From assembly GCA_017413145.1 (NCBI GenBank), contig JAFPUX010000390.1, positions 1 through 25,519 on the forward strand: a DNA stretch of 25,519 nt, in the 5' to 3' direction. The stretch is from Kiritimatiellia bacterium (GTDB taxonomy: Bacteria > Verrucomicrobiota > Kiritimatiellia > RFP12 > UBA3636). Of this stretch, positions 1 through 7,565 are shown in pieces (positions within the stretch are counted from its first letter, which is position 1; every line of letters begins with the position of its first letter). The notes under the pieces are model-generated. The model saw only the letters and a list, made by a program, of their open reading frames with translations. It did no database searches and was not told where the DNA came from. A program made the translations under genes and the position numbers.

Positions 1-111
1 ATCCGGCTCGAGAAGGGCCGCAACCGCATCCTCGCCCGCGTCGAGAACGGCTGGATGGGGCTCTGCTGGTCCCTCTGCATCTCGCTCGAGGACGGCGAGA
101 TCGGCCTGTAG
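1..111 (+). CDS. C-terminal tail of a truncated protein, beta-sandwich-like
   Basis: An open frame enters from the left edge and ends at TAG 109-111, giving 36 residues. The tail reads LEKGRNRILARVENGWMG and then a short strand ending in DGEIGL. The pattern 'kG.N.iLaRVeNGw.G' is common at the C-terminal edge of galactose-binding-like or jelly-roll modules in secreted glycan-degrading proteins, where it forms the last strands. A similar stretch (RKGRHLLAAVVRTGS) occurs in the inserted domain of the phosphatase encoded at 1921-3720. Too little is present to name the protein. The next gene starts 68 bp downstream from its own promoter, so the two need not be one operon. Confidence 0.6.
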   Translation: MRLEKGRNRILARVENGWMGLCWSLCISLEDGEIGL

Positions 112-142
112 CCCCGCGCGCCGCGCGCGGCTCCCGGCGCGG

Positions 143-179
143 TTGAACCGCGCTTCGGGTGTGTGGTATCCTCCGCGCC
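143..179 (+). promoter_or_regulatory. Sigma-70-like promoter, predicted leaderless, for the tandem esterase
   Basis: The -35 TTGAAC (143-148), an 18-bp spacer and the -10 TATCCT (167-172) are followed by only 7 nt before the ATG at 180. With a normal start site 7-8 nt after the -10, transcription would begin at the start codon. No Shine-Dalgarno sequence is present. The same arrangement recurs at four other genes in the window. This is inference from sequence only. Confidence 0.65.
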
Positions 180-1895
180 ATGCAAGACACCGATTCCACC
201 GCCGCCGCGCCGGTCGGCCGCGAGCCCGTCTGGCCGGCCGGCGCGATGCCCGACCGCCAGCCCCACCAGATCGCCGCGATGACGGACGAGTCCGAGGCCC
301 CCGGCTTCGACCCCGCCGCGCACGCGGAGCCCTACCTCGAGTGGTATCCGCCGCCCGCCGAACGCAACGGCTCGTGCGCGATCCTGATCTCCGGCGGCGG
401 CTACGACAACTGCTGCGACGTCGGGCTCGTCCGCGAATGGCACGAGCGGCTGCAGGCGCTCGGCTTCGTCTGCGTCAACTTCGTCTACCGCACGCCGCGC
501 CCCCACGGGATCCCGATGTACAAGACCGCGTGGGAGGACGGCCAGCGCGCCGTCCGCCTCGTGCGCTCGCAGGCCGCCGCGCGCGGCTTCGACCCGGAGC
601 GGATCGCCACGGTCTCGATGTCCGCCGGCTCGCACCTCGCGCTGCTGCTCTCCGTCAGCTCGCAGACGCCCGCCTACGCTCCCGTCGACGCGCTCGACGC
701 GACCCCCTGCCACGTGAACGCCGCCGTCGTCTTCGCCCCTGCCTACATGCTCTCCGACGGCATCGGGCACCCCAACGAGCGCGACGGCGACGGCCTCGAC
801 ATCGAGCTGGACCCGGTGTTCGCGTTCGACGCGAAGACCGCGCCGACGTGCCTGCTGCACGGCGGCATGGACCCGTATTCGCCGATGACCTCGGCGCGCG
901 TCTACCGCCGCCTGCGCGCGGCGGGCGTCCCCGCCGAGCTGCACATCTACCCCGACCGCGGGCACGGCATGTTCGGCCTCGACCGCGGGATCGAGTTCCT
1001 GCGCCAGATCGGCATGGCCGGTCCGCTCGAGCCGGAGGTCCCGCTCATGGAGCGCTTCGCGTCCGACGCCGACCGCGCCGTCCACGAGACCCTCCCGATC
1101 TGGCCCGCCGGGCGGACGCCCGACCCGCAGGAAAAACAGTGCGAGCCGATCCTCGAGTGGCACATCCCGGCGAAGCTCTCCACGCGCGCGGTCCAGATCA
1201 TCTGGAGCGGCGGCTGCTACGAGGGCAACGACCCGGACGAGTTCGAGGTCGCCCCCGCGCGGCGCTACCTCAACGCGAAGGGCATGGCCGTCGCCACCGT
1301 GCGCTACCGCACGCCGCGCCCGGCCGCGCCGCTCGCCAAGCACGTCACGGCGTGGCAGGACGCGCAGCGCGCGATCCGGCTCGTGCGCGCCGGCGCGGCG
1401 GAGCGCGGGCTCGACCCGGACCGCATCGGCATCATGGGGAGCTCCGCCGGCTCGCACCTCGCGATGATGGCGGCGACCTGCTCCCGCGGCCGCGCCTACC
1501 TGCCCGTGGACGAGACCGACGCCCTTCCGTGCAACGTGCGCTGGGCCGTCGTGATCTACCTCGCCTACGCGATCGTGGACGGCTCCCCGACCCCGCCTCC
1601 GGACGCCGCCAACGAGCCCGGCGCGCGCCTCGTGCCGGAGTTCGCCTTCGACCCCGACACGCCGCCGATGCTCTTCGTGCACGGCGACGTGGACGGCTGC
1701 CCGGCGACCGCCTCCGTCGCGTCGTGGGAGCAGTTGCGCCGCATGGGGATCCAGGGCGAGCTCCACACGCTCGCGCTGCGCCCCCACTGCTTCCAGCGGA
1801 CGGCCAATCCCGGCACCGGCTCCTACACCTACCTCGACCGGATCTGGGAGTTCCTCTCCGACAAGGGGTTCGTCCGCGAATCGGCGCAGGTCTGA
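180..1895 (+). CDS. Tandem-duplicated alpha/beta-hydrolase (acetyl-esterase-like), two catalytic domains
   Basis: The 571-residue protein is two copies of one alpha/beta-hydrolase of the esterase/lipase (Abhydrolase_3, BD-FAE-like) type, at about residues 15-280 and 305-565. Each half opens with a WPAG..PD element and shares YRTPRP, TAW.D.QRA.RLVR and SAGSHLA. Copy 1 has nucleophile Ser148 in SMSAG, Asp231 in HGGMD and His262 in RGHGMF. Copy 2 has Ser422 in a canonical GSSAG, Asp505 in HGDVD and His536 in RPHCF. Both triads therefore look intact, although copy 1 has Ser instead of the first Gly of GxSxG. Oxyanion-type loops are SGGGYD and SGGCYE. No signal peptide is seen, so it is probably cytoplasmic. 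ATG 180 is chosen over an in-frame GTG at 159 because the -10 element lies between them. It probably removes acetyl or other esters from sugars, but the substrate is unknown. Confidence 0.85.
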   Translation: MQDTDSTAAAPVGREPVWPAGAMPDRQPHQIAAMTDESEAPGFDPAAHAEPYLEWYPPPAERNGSCAILISGGGYDNCCDVGLVREWHERLQALGFVCVNFVYRTPRPHGIPMYKTAWEDGQRAVRLVRSQAAARGFDPERIATVSMSAGSHLALLLSVSSQTPAYAPVDALDATPCHVNAAVVFAPAYMLSDGIGHPNERDGDGLDIELDPVFAFDAKTAPTCLLHGGMDPYSPMTSARVYRRLRAAGVPAELHIYPDRGHGMFGLDRGIEFLRQIGMAGPLEPEVPLMERFASDADRAVHETLPIWPAGRTPDPQEKQCEPILEWHIPAKLSTRAVQIIWSGGCYEGNDPDEFEVAPARRYLNAKGMAVATVRYRTPRPAAPLAKHVTAWQDAQRAIRLVRAGAAERGLDPDRIGIMGSSAGSHLAMMAATCSRGRAYLPVDETDALPCNVRWAVVIYLAYAIVDGSPTPPPDAANEPGARLVPEFAFDPDTPPMLFVHGDVDGCPATASVASWEQLRRMGIQGELHTLALRPHCFQRTANPGTGSYTYLDRIWEFLSDKGFVRESAQV

Positions 1896-1920
1896 GCCCG
1901 CCGCCGAGCGGTCGGAGCCG

Positions 1921-3720
1921 TTACGGCGCCGGCTCGAGCAGGATGCCGCGCAGCGTCGCGATGTCGTCGTCCGTGAAGCCGAGGGAGCGGACGTAGGCCT
2001 CGACGCGCTCGCGGATCGTGCCGCCCGGCCAGCGGTCGAAGCCGCGGACGAGATGGTCGAAGAGCTTGGCGTGGTTGAAGTGCGGCGACGGGTTCCAGAA
2101 CGCCGTCGCCTCCCAGTCGAGCCACAGCTCCTCCTCCTCGACGCCGAGGAGCGCGTTGAGGATGAAGGCGACGGCGCCGGTGCGATCCTGCCCCGCGATG
2201 CAGTGGAAGTCGATCGGGTAGTTCGCCGGGTCGAGGAACACGCGGAAGACCTTCGCGAACTGCGCCCGCCCGCCCTTGTCCTGCATGCCGGCGTAGGCGC
2301 TCGAACTCACGTTGACCCACGCGACGGTCGGGCCGAGCGGCGAGCCTTCCATGCCGCGGACCTCGCCGTCCGAGCGCAGGTCGATGTCGGTGCGGACCCC
2401 GAGCGTTCCGAGCCAGAAGGCGCGGTTTTCGTCGTTGATGCGCGTGGCGCCGGGGATGAATCCGTCCTCGACGCGGAAGAGCCGGTCGAGTCGGTACTTG
2501 TCGTTGGCGAGCTTCCCGGACAGGGCCTTGTCGAGCGGCTGGGCCGGGGAGGCCTCGCAGCGCCAGCGCCAGGCGACCGATCCCGTCCGGACGACCGCCG
2601 CGAGGAGATGCCGCCCCTTGCGGACGGGCGCGGCGAATACGTGGTTGGACGTCTCGACGGGGTTGACGTCGTTGCCGCCCGTGCGGTCGAAGACGACCTC
2701 GCCGTCGATGCGCAGGTCCCAGAACCAGTCCGCGCCGCACCCGAACGTGCACCAGCCGTCGCCGGAGAATTCCGCCTCGCACAGGAACACGGCCGGGCCG
2801 GCCGCCGAATCGCGGACGGCGTCCGGGAACGCGAAGTCGTGGTCCTCGCCGAGGTCCGCCTCCTCCGCGGCCGCCCCGAGGAACGTCTCCGGAATCTCCC
2901 GCAGCGCGAGCAGCGCCGCGTCGCCGTCCGCGGCGAACGCGTCCTTCGCCACGCGGAAGACGGTCCACTTGCGCGGCAGTTTCCCTTCGACGAGCGCCAC
3001 GTCGCCCGGCTTCGCCCGGAGCGCCTCGAGCGCGGCGATTTCGTTCGTGAACGCGGCCTCCGTCGCGAGGAGGGTCTCCGGGTCGTCGCTCTTCGCGAGC
3101 ACTTCGTCGCGCGTCAGCCAGCGGGTTTTCGCGTTTTCGTTGAGGCCGGCCGAGCGGAAGACGAGCCCCTGCCGGACGCGGCGCCCGTCCAGCCCGACGC
3201 GGCCGCCGAGGTCGCGCACGTTCGGCACGGCGCCCGCGCGCAGCAGGCGCGGCGCGCGGTCCTCGGTGCGGAAGGTCCCGGTCGCGGCGGCGTGGCCGGT
3301 CGCGTTCGCGTGGACCGTCCATTCGTACTCGCGCGCGATCTCGAGATTGTCGACCTCGACCGAGGTCCCGACCGTGTCCGCGCGGAAGACGGGCGTGCCG
3401 TCGGGCCGGCGGCGGACTTCGACCGTGTAGACGGGCCGGACGCCGTCCGCGCCGGCGCCGCCCTCCCATTCGAGGCGGACCGCGGCGGGGCGCCAGCCGG
3501 TCGCCTTGCGCAGCTCGGTGCGGAACGTCTGGTTGGAGTAGGCCGCCACGCGCTCCTCGCGCGGCATGGCGAGGAACGCCTTCTGCGAGTCCTTGAGGAG
3601 CGGAACCTCCGCGCCCTCCGCTGGCGCGAGGAGTTTCAAGGGCGCGGGCTCCGCGGCGGAAACCGCGAGCGCGGCGAACAGGAAGGCGGCGGCGGGAAGG
3701 AGGAGGGGAGGTCGTTTCAT
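1921..3720 (-). CDS. Secreted tyrosine-phosphatase-like protein (Y_phosphatase3 type) with inserted beta-sandwich domain
   Basis: The 599-residue protein has a Sec signal peptide (about 1-22, cleavage near VSA/AEP) and an Fn3-like region (about 30-155). A DSP/Y_phosphatase3-type phosphatase domain follows. NVRDLGG (167-173) and FRSAGL (188-193) are the family's N-terminal signatures, TDIDLRSDGEV (444-454) is the central one, and HCIAGQDRTG (506-515) is the CX5R phosphate loop with Cys507 and Arg513. Residues about 245-395 between these parts look like a separate galactose-binding or jelly-roll-type domain with many Trp and Cys residues. The protein should act in the periplasm or outside the cell. 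The substrate could be a phosphoprotein, a phosphorylated sugar or a lipid. It is transcribed divergently from the deacetylase and converges with the esterase gene, 25 bp from its stop. Confidence 0.83.
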   Translation of the reverse strand: MKRPPLLLPAAAFLFAALAVSAAEPAPLKLLAPAEGAEVPLLKDSQKAFLAMPREERVAAYSNQTFRTELRKATGWRPAAVRLEWEGGAGADGVRPVYTVEVRRRPDGTPVFRADTVGTSVEVDNLEIAREYEWTVHANATGHAAATGTFRTEDRAPRLLRAGAVPNVRDLGGRVGLDGRRVRQGLVFRSAGLNENAKTRWLTRDEVLAKSDDPETLLATEAAFTNEIAALEALRAKPGDVALVEGKLPRKWTVFRVAKDAFAADGDAALLALREIPETFLGAAAEEADLGEDHDFAFPDAVRDSAAGPAVFLCEAEFSGDGWCTFGCGADWFWDLRIDGEVVFDRTGGNDVNPVETSNHVFAAPVRKGRHLLAAVVRTGSVAWRWRCEASPAQPLDKALSGKLANDKYRLDRLFRVEDGFIPGATRINDENRAFWLGTLGVRTDIDLRSDGEVRGMEGSPLGPTVAWVNVSSSAYAGMQDKGGRAQFAKVFRVFLDPANYPIDFHCIAGQDRTGAVAFILNALLGVEEEELWLDWEATAFWNPSPHFNHAKLFDHLVRGFDRWPGGTIRERVEAYVRSLGFTDDDIATLRGILLEPAP

Positions 3721-3758
3721 GGCGTACAAAGATACCCGACCCCGGCGCCGCGAGTCAA
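3721..3758 (-). promoter_or_regulatory. Sigma-70-like promoter, predicted leaderless, for the phosphatase gene
   Basis: On the minus strand the -35 TTGACT (3758-3753), an 18-bp spacer and the -10 TATCTT (3734-3729) are followed by 8 nt before the ATG at 3720. It lies back to back with the deacetylase promoter, with 29 bp between the two -35 boxes. No Shine-Dalgarno sequence can fit in so short a leader. Confidence 0.65.
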
Positions 3759-3787
3759 CGCAAAACGCCCGTGGCGACCGCGGCCGC

Positions 3788-3825
3788 TTGAAGTCGCGGG
3801 GGAATCGGTGGTAGAATCGCGCGCC
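3788..3825 (+). promoter_or_regulatory. Sigma-70-like promoter, predicted leaderless, for the polysaccharide deacetylase
   Basis: The -35 TTGAAG (3788-3793), an 18-bp spacer and the -10 TAGAAT (3812-3817) are followed by 8 nt before the ATG at 3826. The GG directly before the -10 is shared with most other promoters found here. This fits a transcript that starts at or within a base of the AUG. Confidence 0.65.
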
Positions 3826-4533
3826 ATGAAACTCAAAGTCTGCACCTGCTGGGACGACGGCGTTCTCAACGACGAACGCCTCGCCGGTCTTTTCCGCAAA
3901 CACGGCGCCAAGGCGACGTTCAACCTCAACCCCGGCCTGATGTCCGACGCGCGCGGCGTCCGGGAGTGGGTCGCCCCGCGCACGCCGGGATGGAGCCACC
4001 AGGGCTTCCGCTGCGGCAAGCTCTCGCTGCGCGACATCCCGGAGGTCTACGCCGGCTTCCAGCTCGCCTCGCACTGCTGGTGCCACGAAAACGCCGGCTC
4101 GCTGCCGGACGACGTCTGGATCGCGAGCGCCATGCGCGCCCGGACGTACCTCGAAGACGCCGTGCAGCGCCCCTGCACCGGCTTCGCGTGGCCGTGCGGC
4201 GTCACGACGCCCGGCACGATCGCCAAGCTCCGCGAGGCGGGCTTCGAGTACGGCCGCACCACGCAGTACGCGGACGACGTCCTGGCCGAAAACCCCGAGC
4301 CGATGGCGCTCAAGTCGAGCTGCCACTTCCTCTCGCCCGGGTTCTGGATGCGCTACGACGAGGCGAAGGCGCGCGGCGGGGTCTTCTACTTCTGGGGCCA
4401 CAGCTACGAGATCTTCGAGTACGATCCGCTGTGGGACCAGCTCGAAGGCAAGATCCGCACCATTTCGGAGGATCCCGACGCCGAGTGGATCGACGTCGTC
4501 GACCTCGCCCGGATGCTTCCGAAGAAGGCCTGA
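3826..4533 (+). CDS. Polysaccharide deacetylase (NodB/CE4-like)
   Basis: The 235-residue protein matches the NodB-homology fold. CTCWDDG near residue 10 is the motif-1 Asp-Asp pair. SHCWCHEN (H-x3-H, near residue 84) is the metal-binding motif 2. FAWPCGVTTPGTI corresponds to the arginine/proline-glycine motif 3. GRTT and the late FWGHSYEI supply the remaining active-site histidine region. CE4 enzymes use a divalent metal to remove N- or O-acetyl groups from sugars. There is no signal peptide, so unlike many CE4 proteins it is probably cytoplasmic. ATG 3826 is favoured because it sits immediately after a -10 element and gives a protein starting directly at the first motif. The gene converges with the minus-strand glycan operon, leaving 17 bp between stops. 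Confidence 0.85.
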   Translation: MKLKVCTCWDDGVLNDERLAGLFRKHGAKATFNLNPGLMSDARGVREWVAPRTPGWSHQGFRCGKLSLRDIPEVYAGFQLASHCWCHENAGSLPDDVWIASAMRARTYLEDAVQRPCTGFAWPCGVTTPGTIAKLREAGFEYGRTTQYADDVLAENPEPMALKSSCHFLSPGFWMRYDEAKARGGVFYFWGHSYEIFEYDPLWDQLEGKIRTISEDPDAEWIDVVDLARMLPKKA

Positions 4534-4550
4534 ACGTTCCCGGTCGCGCA

Positions 4551-7500
4551 CTAGCGCGCGGCGGGCGCGGGGTCGAACGCGAAGGTTCCCCAGAGGCGCG
4601 GCTCGACGCCGGCCTGCGAGGGTCGGTCGCTCATGAGCGAGGTGGCCTTGTTGCTCCAGTAGTCGCGGCGGACCGCCGTGGCGCCGGCGGGGTCGCCGTT
4701 CACGCGGCCGACGTCGGCGCGCGTCTCGGCGGGCGCCTTCTTCCAGCCGAGCACCTCGAACGGAATCACCGCGCGCACGGTCCAGAGCCCGCCCTTCTCG
4801 ATCCAGGTCGTCACCCGCGGCTCCACGGCGACCGACGAGGCGGCGAGCTTTCCGACCGGCGACTCGAACACGTGGCGCGCCGAGGGCGGCGCGGCGGGGT
4901 TGTCGTAGTCGTATTTCACGCACACGGCCTTGCCGCCCATCTCCGCGAAGAGCAACCGGATGTCGCCGCACGCGGGGCCCTTGCGCGCCGGGTCGGCCTT
5001 CTTCGCGGTCTGTAGCATGAGGTCCCACGCACCGCCCGTTTCGAAGAGCGTGGCGGGCTCCGTTCCCTTGTTCGCCATCGACGCGCCGTTCGGACGGCAG
5101 GTGTAGGCGAAGTAGAGGTTGACGCCATCGTGTTGCAGGCGGAAGAGGTCTCCGTTCGGACCCTTCTCGAGGACGCCGACGTCCCACACGGCCTTCGGCG
5201 GGTGGCCGTTCGCGTCGAGCGTCTGCGGCTTCATGGAGCGAATGGCGAGCGTCGGGCGCGTGCCGGAGGCGGCCTCGCGGTCGGCCTTGCGGCGGGCGTC
5301 CTCGGCGATCGACTTCGCAGTCACGTGGAAGCGGCCGCCCGGCAGCCGCCGCGCGCGTTCGAGTCCGCCGATTTCGATGATGGACGCATGCGTCTTGCCG
5401 CACACCATCGCAAGCGCGTCGCGGCCGTCGAACTTCGTGCGCTGGAACTCGCCGAGGAAGTGCTCGTCCTGCATCGAGGTCTTCTTGAGCGTATCGGAGT
5501 CCGGAATCTCCGGCTGCGTCCACGGCAGGCCGCAGCGCTGGTCCTGCATGAGCTGCGCAAGGAAGAACCCGTCCGCGGTCATCAGGTAGGCGCAGCCGAG
5601 GTTCGAGTTGAAGCAAACGATTTCGCCGATGTCGTCGTTGAGGTGCACGGCGCCCCAGAAGCGCGTCGTGCCGATGAGCTCGCCGAGGCGGCGGCCGCTC
5701 TCGGTCGTCTCGTGGCTGTCGTGCAGCGACGGCCAGCGGTTGCGGTAGCGGAAGTTGACCGTCCCGTCCGGCGCGATGGACATGAGCGGCTTGGAGAGCG
5801 TGAGGATGTTGCCCGCTTCGTCGACCAGGTGCGAGCTCGCGAAGCGCCCCTGGTGGTGCGCCGCGACGAACGGCGGGTGGAGCGGCTCGCCGAGGTGCCC
5901 GTAGACGGGATAGCCCTTCTCCGTGAACCGCACGGGCGTGAACTTCACGATGCCGCTGCCGTCGCAGCCGAACGCGATCTCGAAGTTCTCGTTCACGCGG
6001 TTCACCCAGCCGGTGCCGAGGCCCGTGACGTGCTCGTCGATCACGCACTCGTCCTCGGTCATCGCGCCGTCGTCGTTGAGGTCGGTCCACGAGAAGGCCA
6101 GGTTCCTCCCCTTGTACTCGGGCAGGTTGAAGGCGAGGAAGTTCGCGTTGCCCCACGCGGCGACGGCGCGCGCGTGGCCGTCCTCGTAGACGTAGAGGAC
6201 GTTGCCGGCGTTGCCCATCACGTTCTGCTGGTCGGTGAACCAGAGCTTCCCGCGGGCGCGGAAGGCGTAGGTCGGCGTGCCGCCCCACGGGCCGCACGGG
6301 GGCGTGCGCGGACGGAAGAAGACGCGGGCCGGGCGGTACTTGCCGTCCGCGCCGCGGTGCAGCTCCAGGTAGCCCCAGAACGCGCGGTCCGCGTCGTCCG
6401 GGTCGATCGTGCCGCCGCCGCCGTAGTTCGTCGGGCCGACGATCGACTTCTCGCAGTGCCCCGTGTCGACGTTCCACACGCCGACGCGCTTGGGCTGCTG
6501 GCTCTGCTCGCAGATCCAGAGGCGGCCGTCCGGCCCGAACTCGATGCCGAACGGGTCCTCGAGCGTGTCCTCGTCCCACGGCCCGACCGGGCGCCGTCCG
6601 CCCTTGCCGAGCGTACGGATCGGCTTCGCGTCGGGGCCGTAGACGCTCACGACGTGCCGCCCGCAGTCGCCGACCGCAAAGACGCCGTCCTCGCGGACCG
6701 CAAGGCCGCCGGGGTTCTCCGCGGCGTCGCGCAGGACCGTCTCGATCGTTTTCGTGGCGGGGTCCGCGCGCACGACGTCCTTGTCGCTCCAGAGCAGCAG
6801 TTTCCCGTCCGGCGTGCGGCGGATCTGTCCGGCCTTCGGGACCTCGATCGTGTCGATCGGCTTGTCCACGACGGCGTCCGGCGCCCCGGAGAAGTCCCAG
6901 ACCTGGATCTCGTCGCCCGTCGTGAAGTACGCGCGGCCGTCGATCACGGCGAACGAGTTGCCGGCGGCCTTCGTGTTCACGTTGGCCGTCGCGTTCGAGC
7001 GCGAATCGACCTTGCGGACGCCGTTCTTGAAGCCGTAGTAGTAGTCGCCGTCGGACGCGGACGTGAACGGCGTGTTGAACACCCACTGGCGCGTGCCCCA
7101 GAGCTTGTTCAGGTCCTTGTCGCACTTGATCAGCCCGTGCGCCGCCTCGCACATCGCGGTGATGTACATGAACTCGCCGACGCGGACGATCGACTTCGGC
7201 GCGAAGTGGTCGGCCGTCCAGCCGCCGGTGCCGGCGGGCGTGTGCCACGGCGTGGCGTCGTCCGGCAGCGGCGTCGGGTAGAAGCACCCCCGCCACGTGA
7301 GCGTGTGCTCGGGGATCCACACGGCCTTGTAGGTGTATTCGCCTTCGGGCGCGCGGACGCCGTCGTCCGGTCCCGTGAGGTCCCAGTCGACGTACTGCCG
7401 CCCCTTCTCGAGCGGTTCGGGGCTGATCGCGTTGCCGACGACTTCGCCGGCCGCGTTGCGGATCTGGATCGAGACGTAGCCGCGTTCGGGCACGTCGACC

Positions 7501-7565
7501 GGCACGTCGACCGCGCCGGCGGCGAGCGCCGCGAGCGCAAGCGGGAGGATGATTGTCGTTTTCAT
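4551..7565 (-). CDS. Secreted FlgD-Ig / NHL-like beta-propeller / CBM9-like protein
   Basis: The 1004-residue protein starts with a Sec signal peptide (about 1-18). Residues 19-85 resemble the FlgD Ig-like fold (VSIQIRNAAGEVVGN, then EGEYTYKAVW). The centre (about 100-750) has propeller-type repeats, for example DPFGIEFGPDGRLWI near residue 338. A DLNDDGAMTEDE loop near residue 495 resembles an EF-hand/dockerin calcium loop. The C-terminal 200 residues (from about 790) look like a CBM9/DOMON-type beta-sandwich, with WDVGVLEKGPNGDLF and LYFAYTC. It is probably an exported carbohydrate-binding or lyase-like scaffold. No catalytic residues can be assigned. It is the last gene of the minus-strand operon and its ATG overlaps the DUF1861 stop as ATGA. 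A longer paralog lies at 21069-24692. Confidence 0.78.
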   Translation of the reverse strand: MKTTIILPLALAALAAGAVDVPVDVPERGYVSIQIRNAAGEVVGNAISPEPLEKGRQYVDWDLTGPDDGVRAPEGEYTYKAVWIPEHTLTWRGCFYPTPLPDDATPWHTPAGTGGWTADHFAPKSIVRVGEFMYITAMCEAAHGLIKCDKDLNKLWGTRQWVFNTPFTSASDGDYYYGFKNGVRKVDSRSNATANVNTKAAGNSFAVIDGRAYFTTGDEIQVWDFSGAPDAVVDKPIDTIEVPKAGQIRRTPDGKLLLWSDKDVVRADPATKTIETVLRDAAENPGGLAVREDGVFAVGDCGRHVVSVYGPDAKPIRTLGKGGRRPVGPWDEDTLEDPFGIEFGPDGRLWICEQSQQPKRVGVWNVDTGHCEKSIVGPTNYGGGGTIDPDDADRAFWGYLELHRGADGKYRPARVFFRPRTPPCGPWGGTPTYAFRARGKLWFTDQQNVMGNAGNVLYVYEDGHARAVAAWGNANFLAFNLPEYKGRNLAFSWTDLNDDGAMTEDECVIDEHVTGLGTGWVNRVNENFEIAFGCDGSGIVKFTPVRFTEKGYPVYGHLGEPLHPPFVAAHHQGRFASSHLVDEAGNILTLSKPLMSIAPDGTVNFRYRNRWPSLHDSHETTESGRRLGELIGTTRFWGAVHLNDDIGEIVCFNSNLGCAYLMTADGFFLAQLMQDQRCGLPWTQPEIPDSDTLKKTSMQDEHFLGEFQRTKFDGRDALAMVCGKTHASIIEIGGLERARRLPGGRFHVTAKSIAEDARRKADREAASGTRPTLAIRSMKPQTLDANGHPPKAVWDVGVLEKGPNGDLFRLQHDGVNLYFAYTCRPNGASMANKGTEPATLFETGGAWDLMLQTAKKADPARKGPACGDIRLLFAEMGGKAVCVKYDYDNPAAPPSARHVFESPVGKLAASSVAVEPRVTTWIEKGGLWTVRAVIPFEVLGWKKAPAETRADVGRVNGDPAGATAVRRDYWSNKATSLMSDRPSQAGVEPRLWGTFAFDPAPAAR

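Noticed and set aside
121..142. Intrinsic terminator after the truncated first gene
   Set aside because: There is a 6-bp GC stem (121-126 with 137-142) but no T-run follows, and such short GC palindromes are frequent in this sequence.
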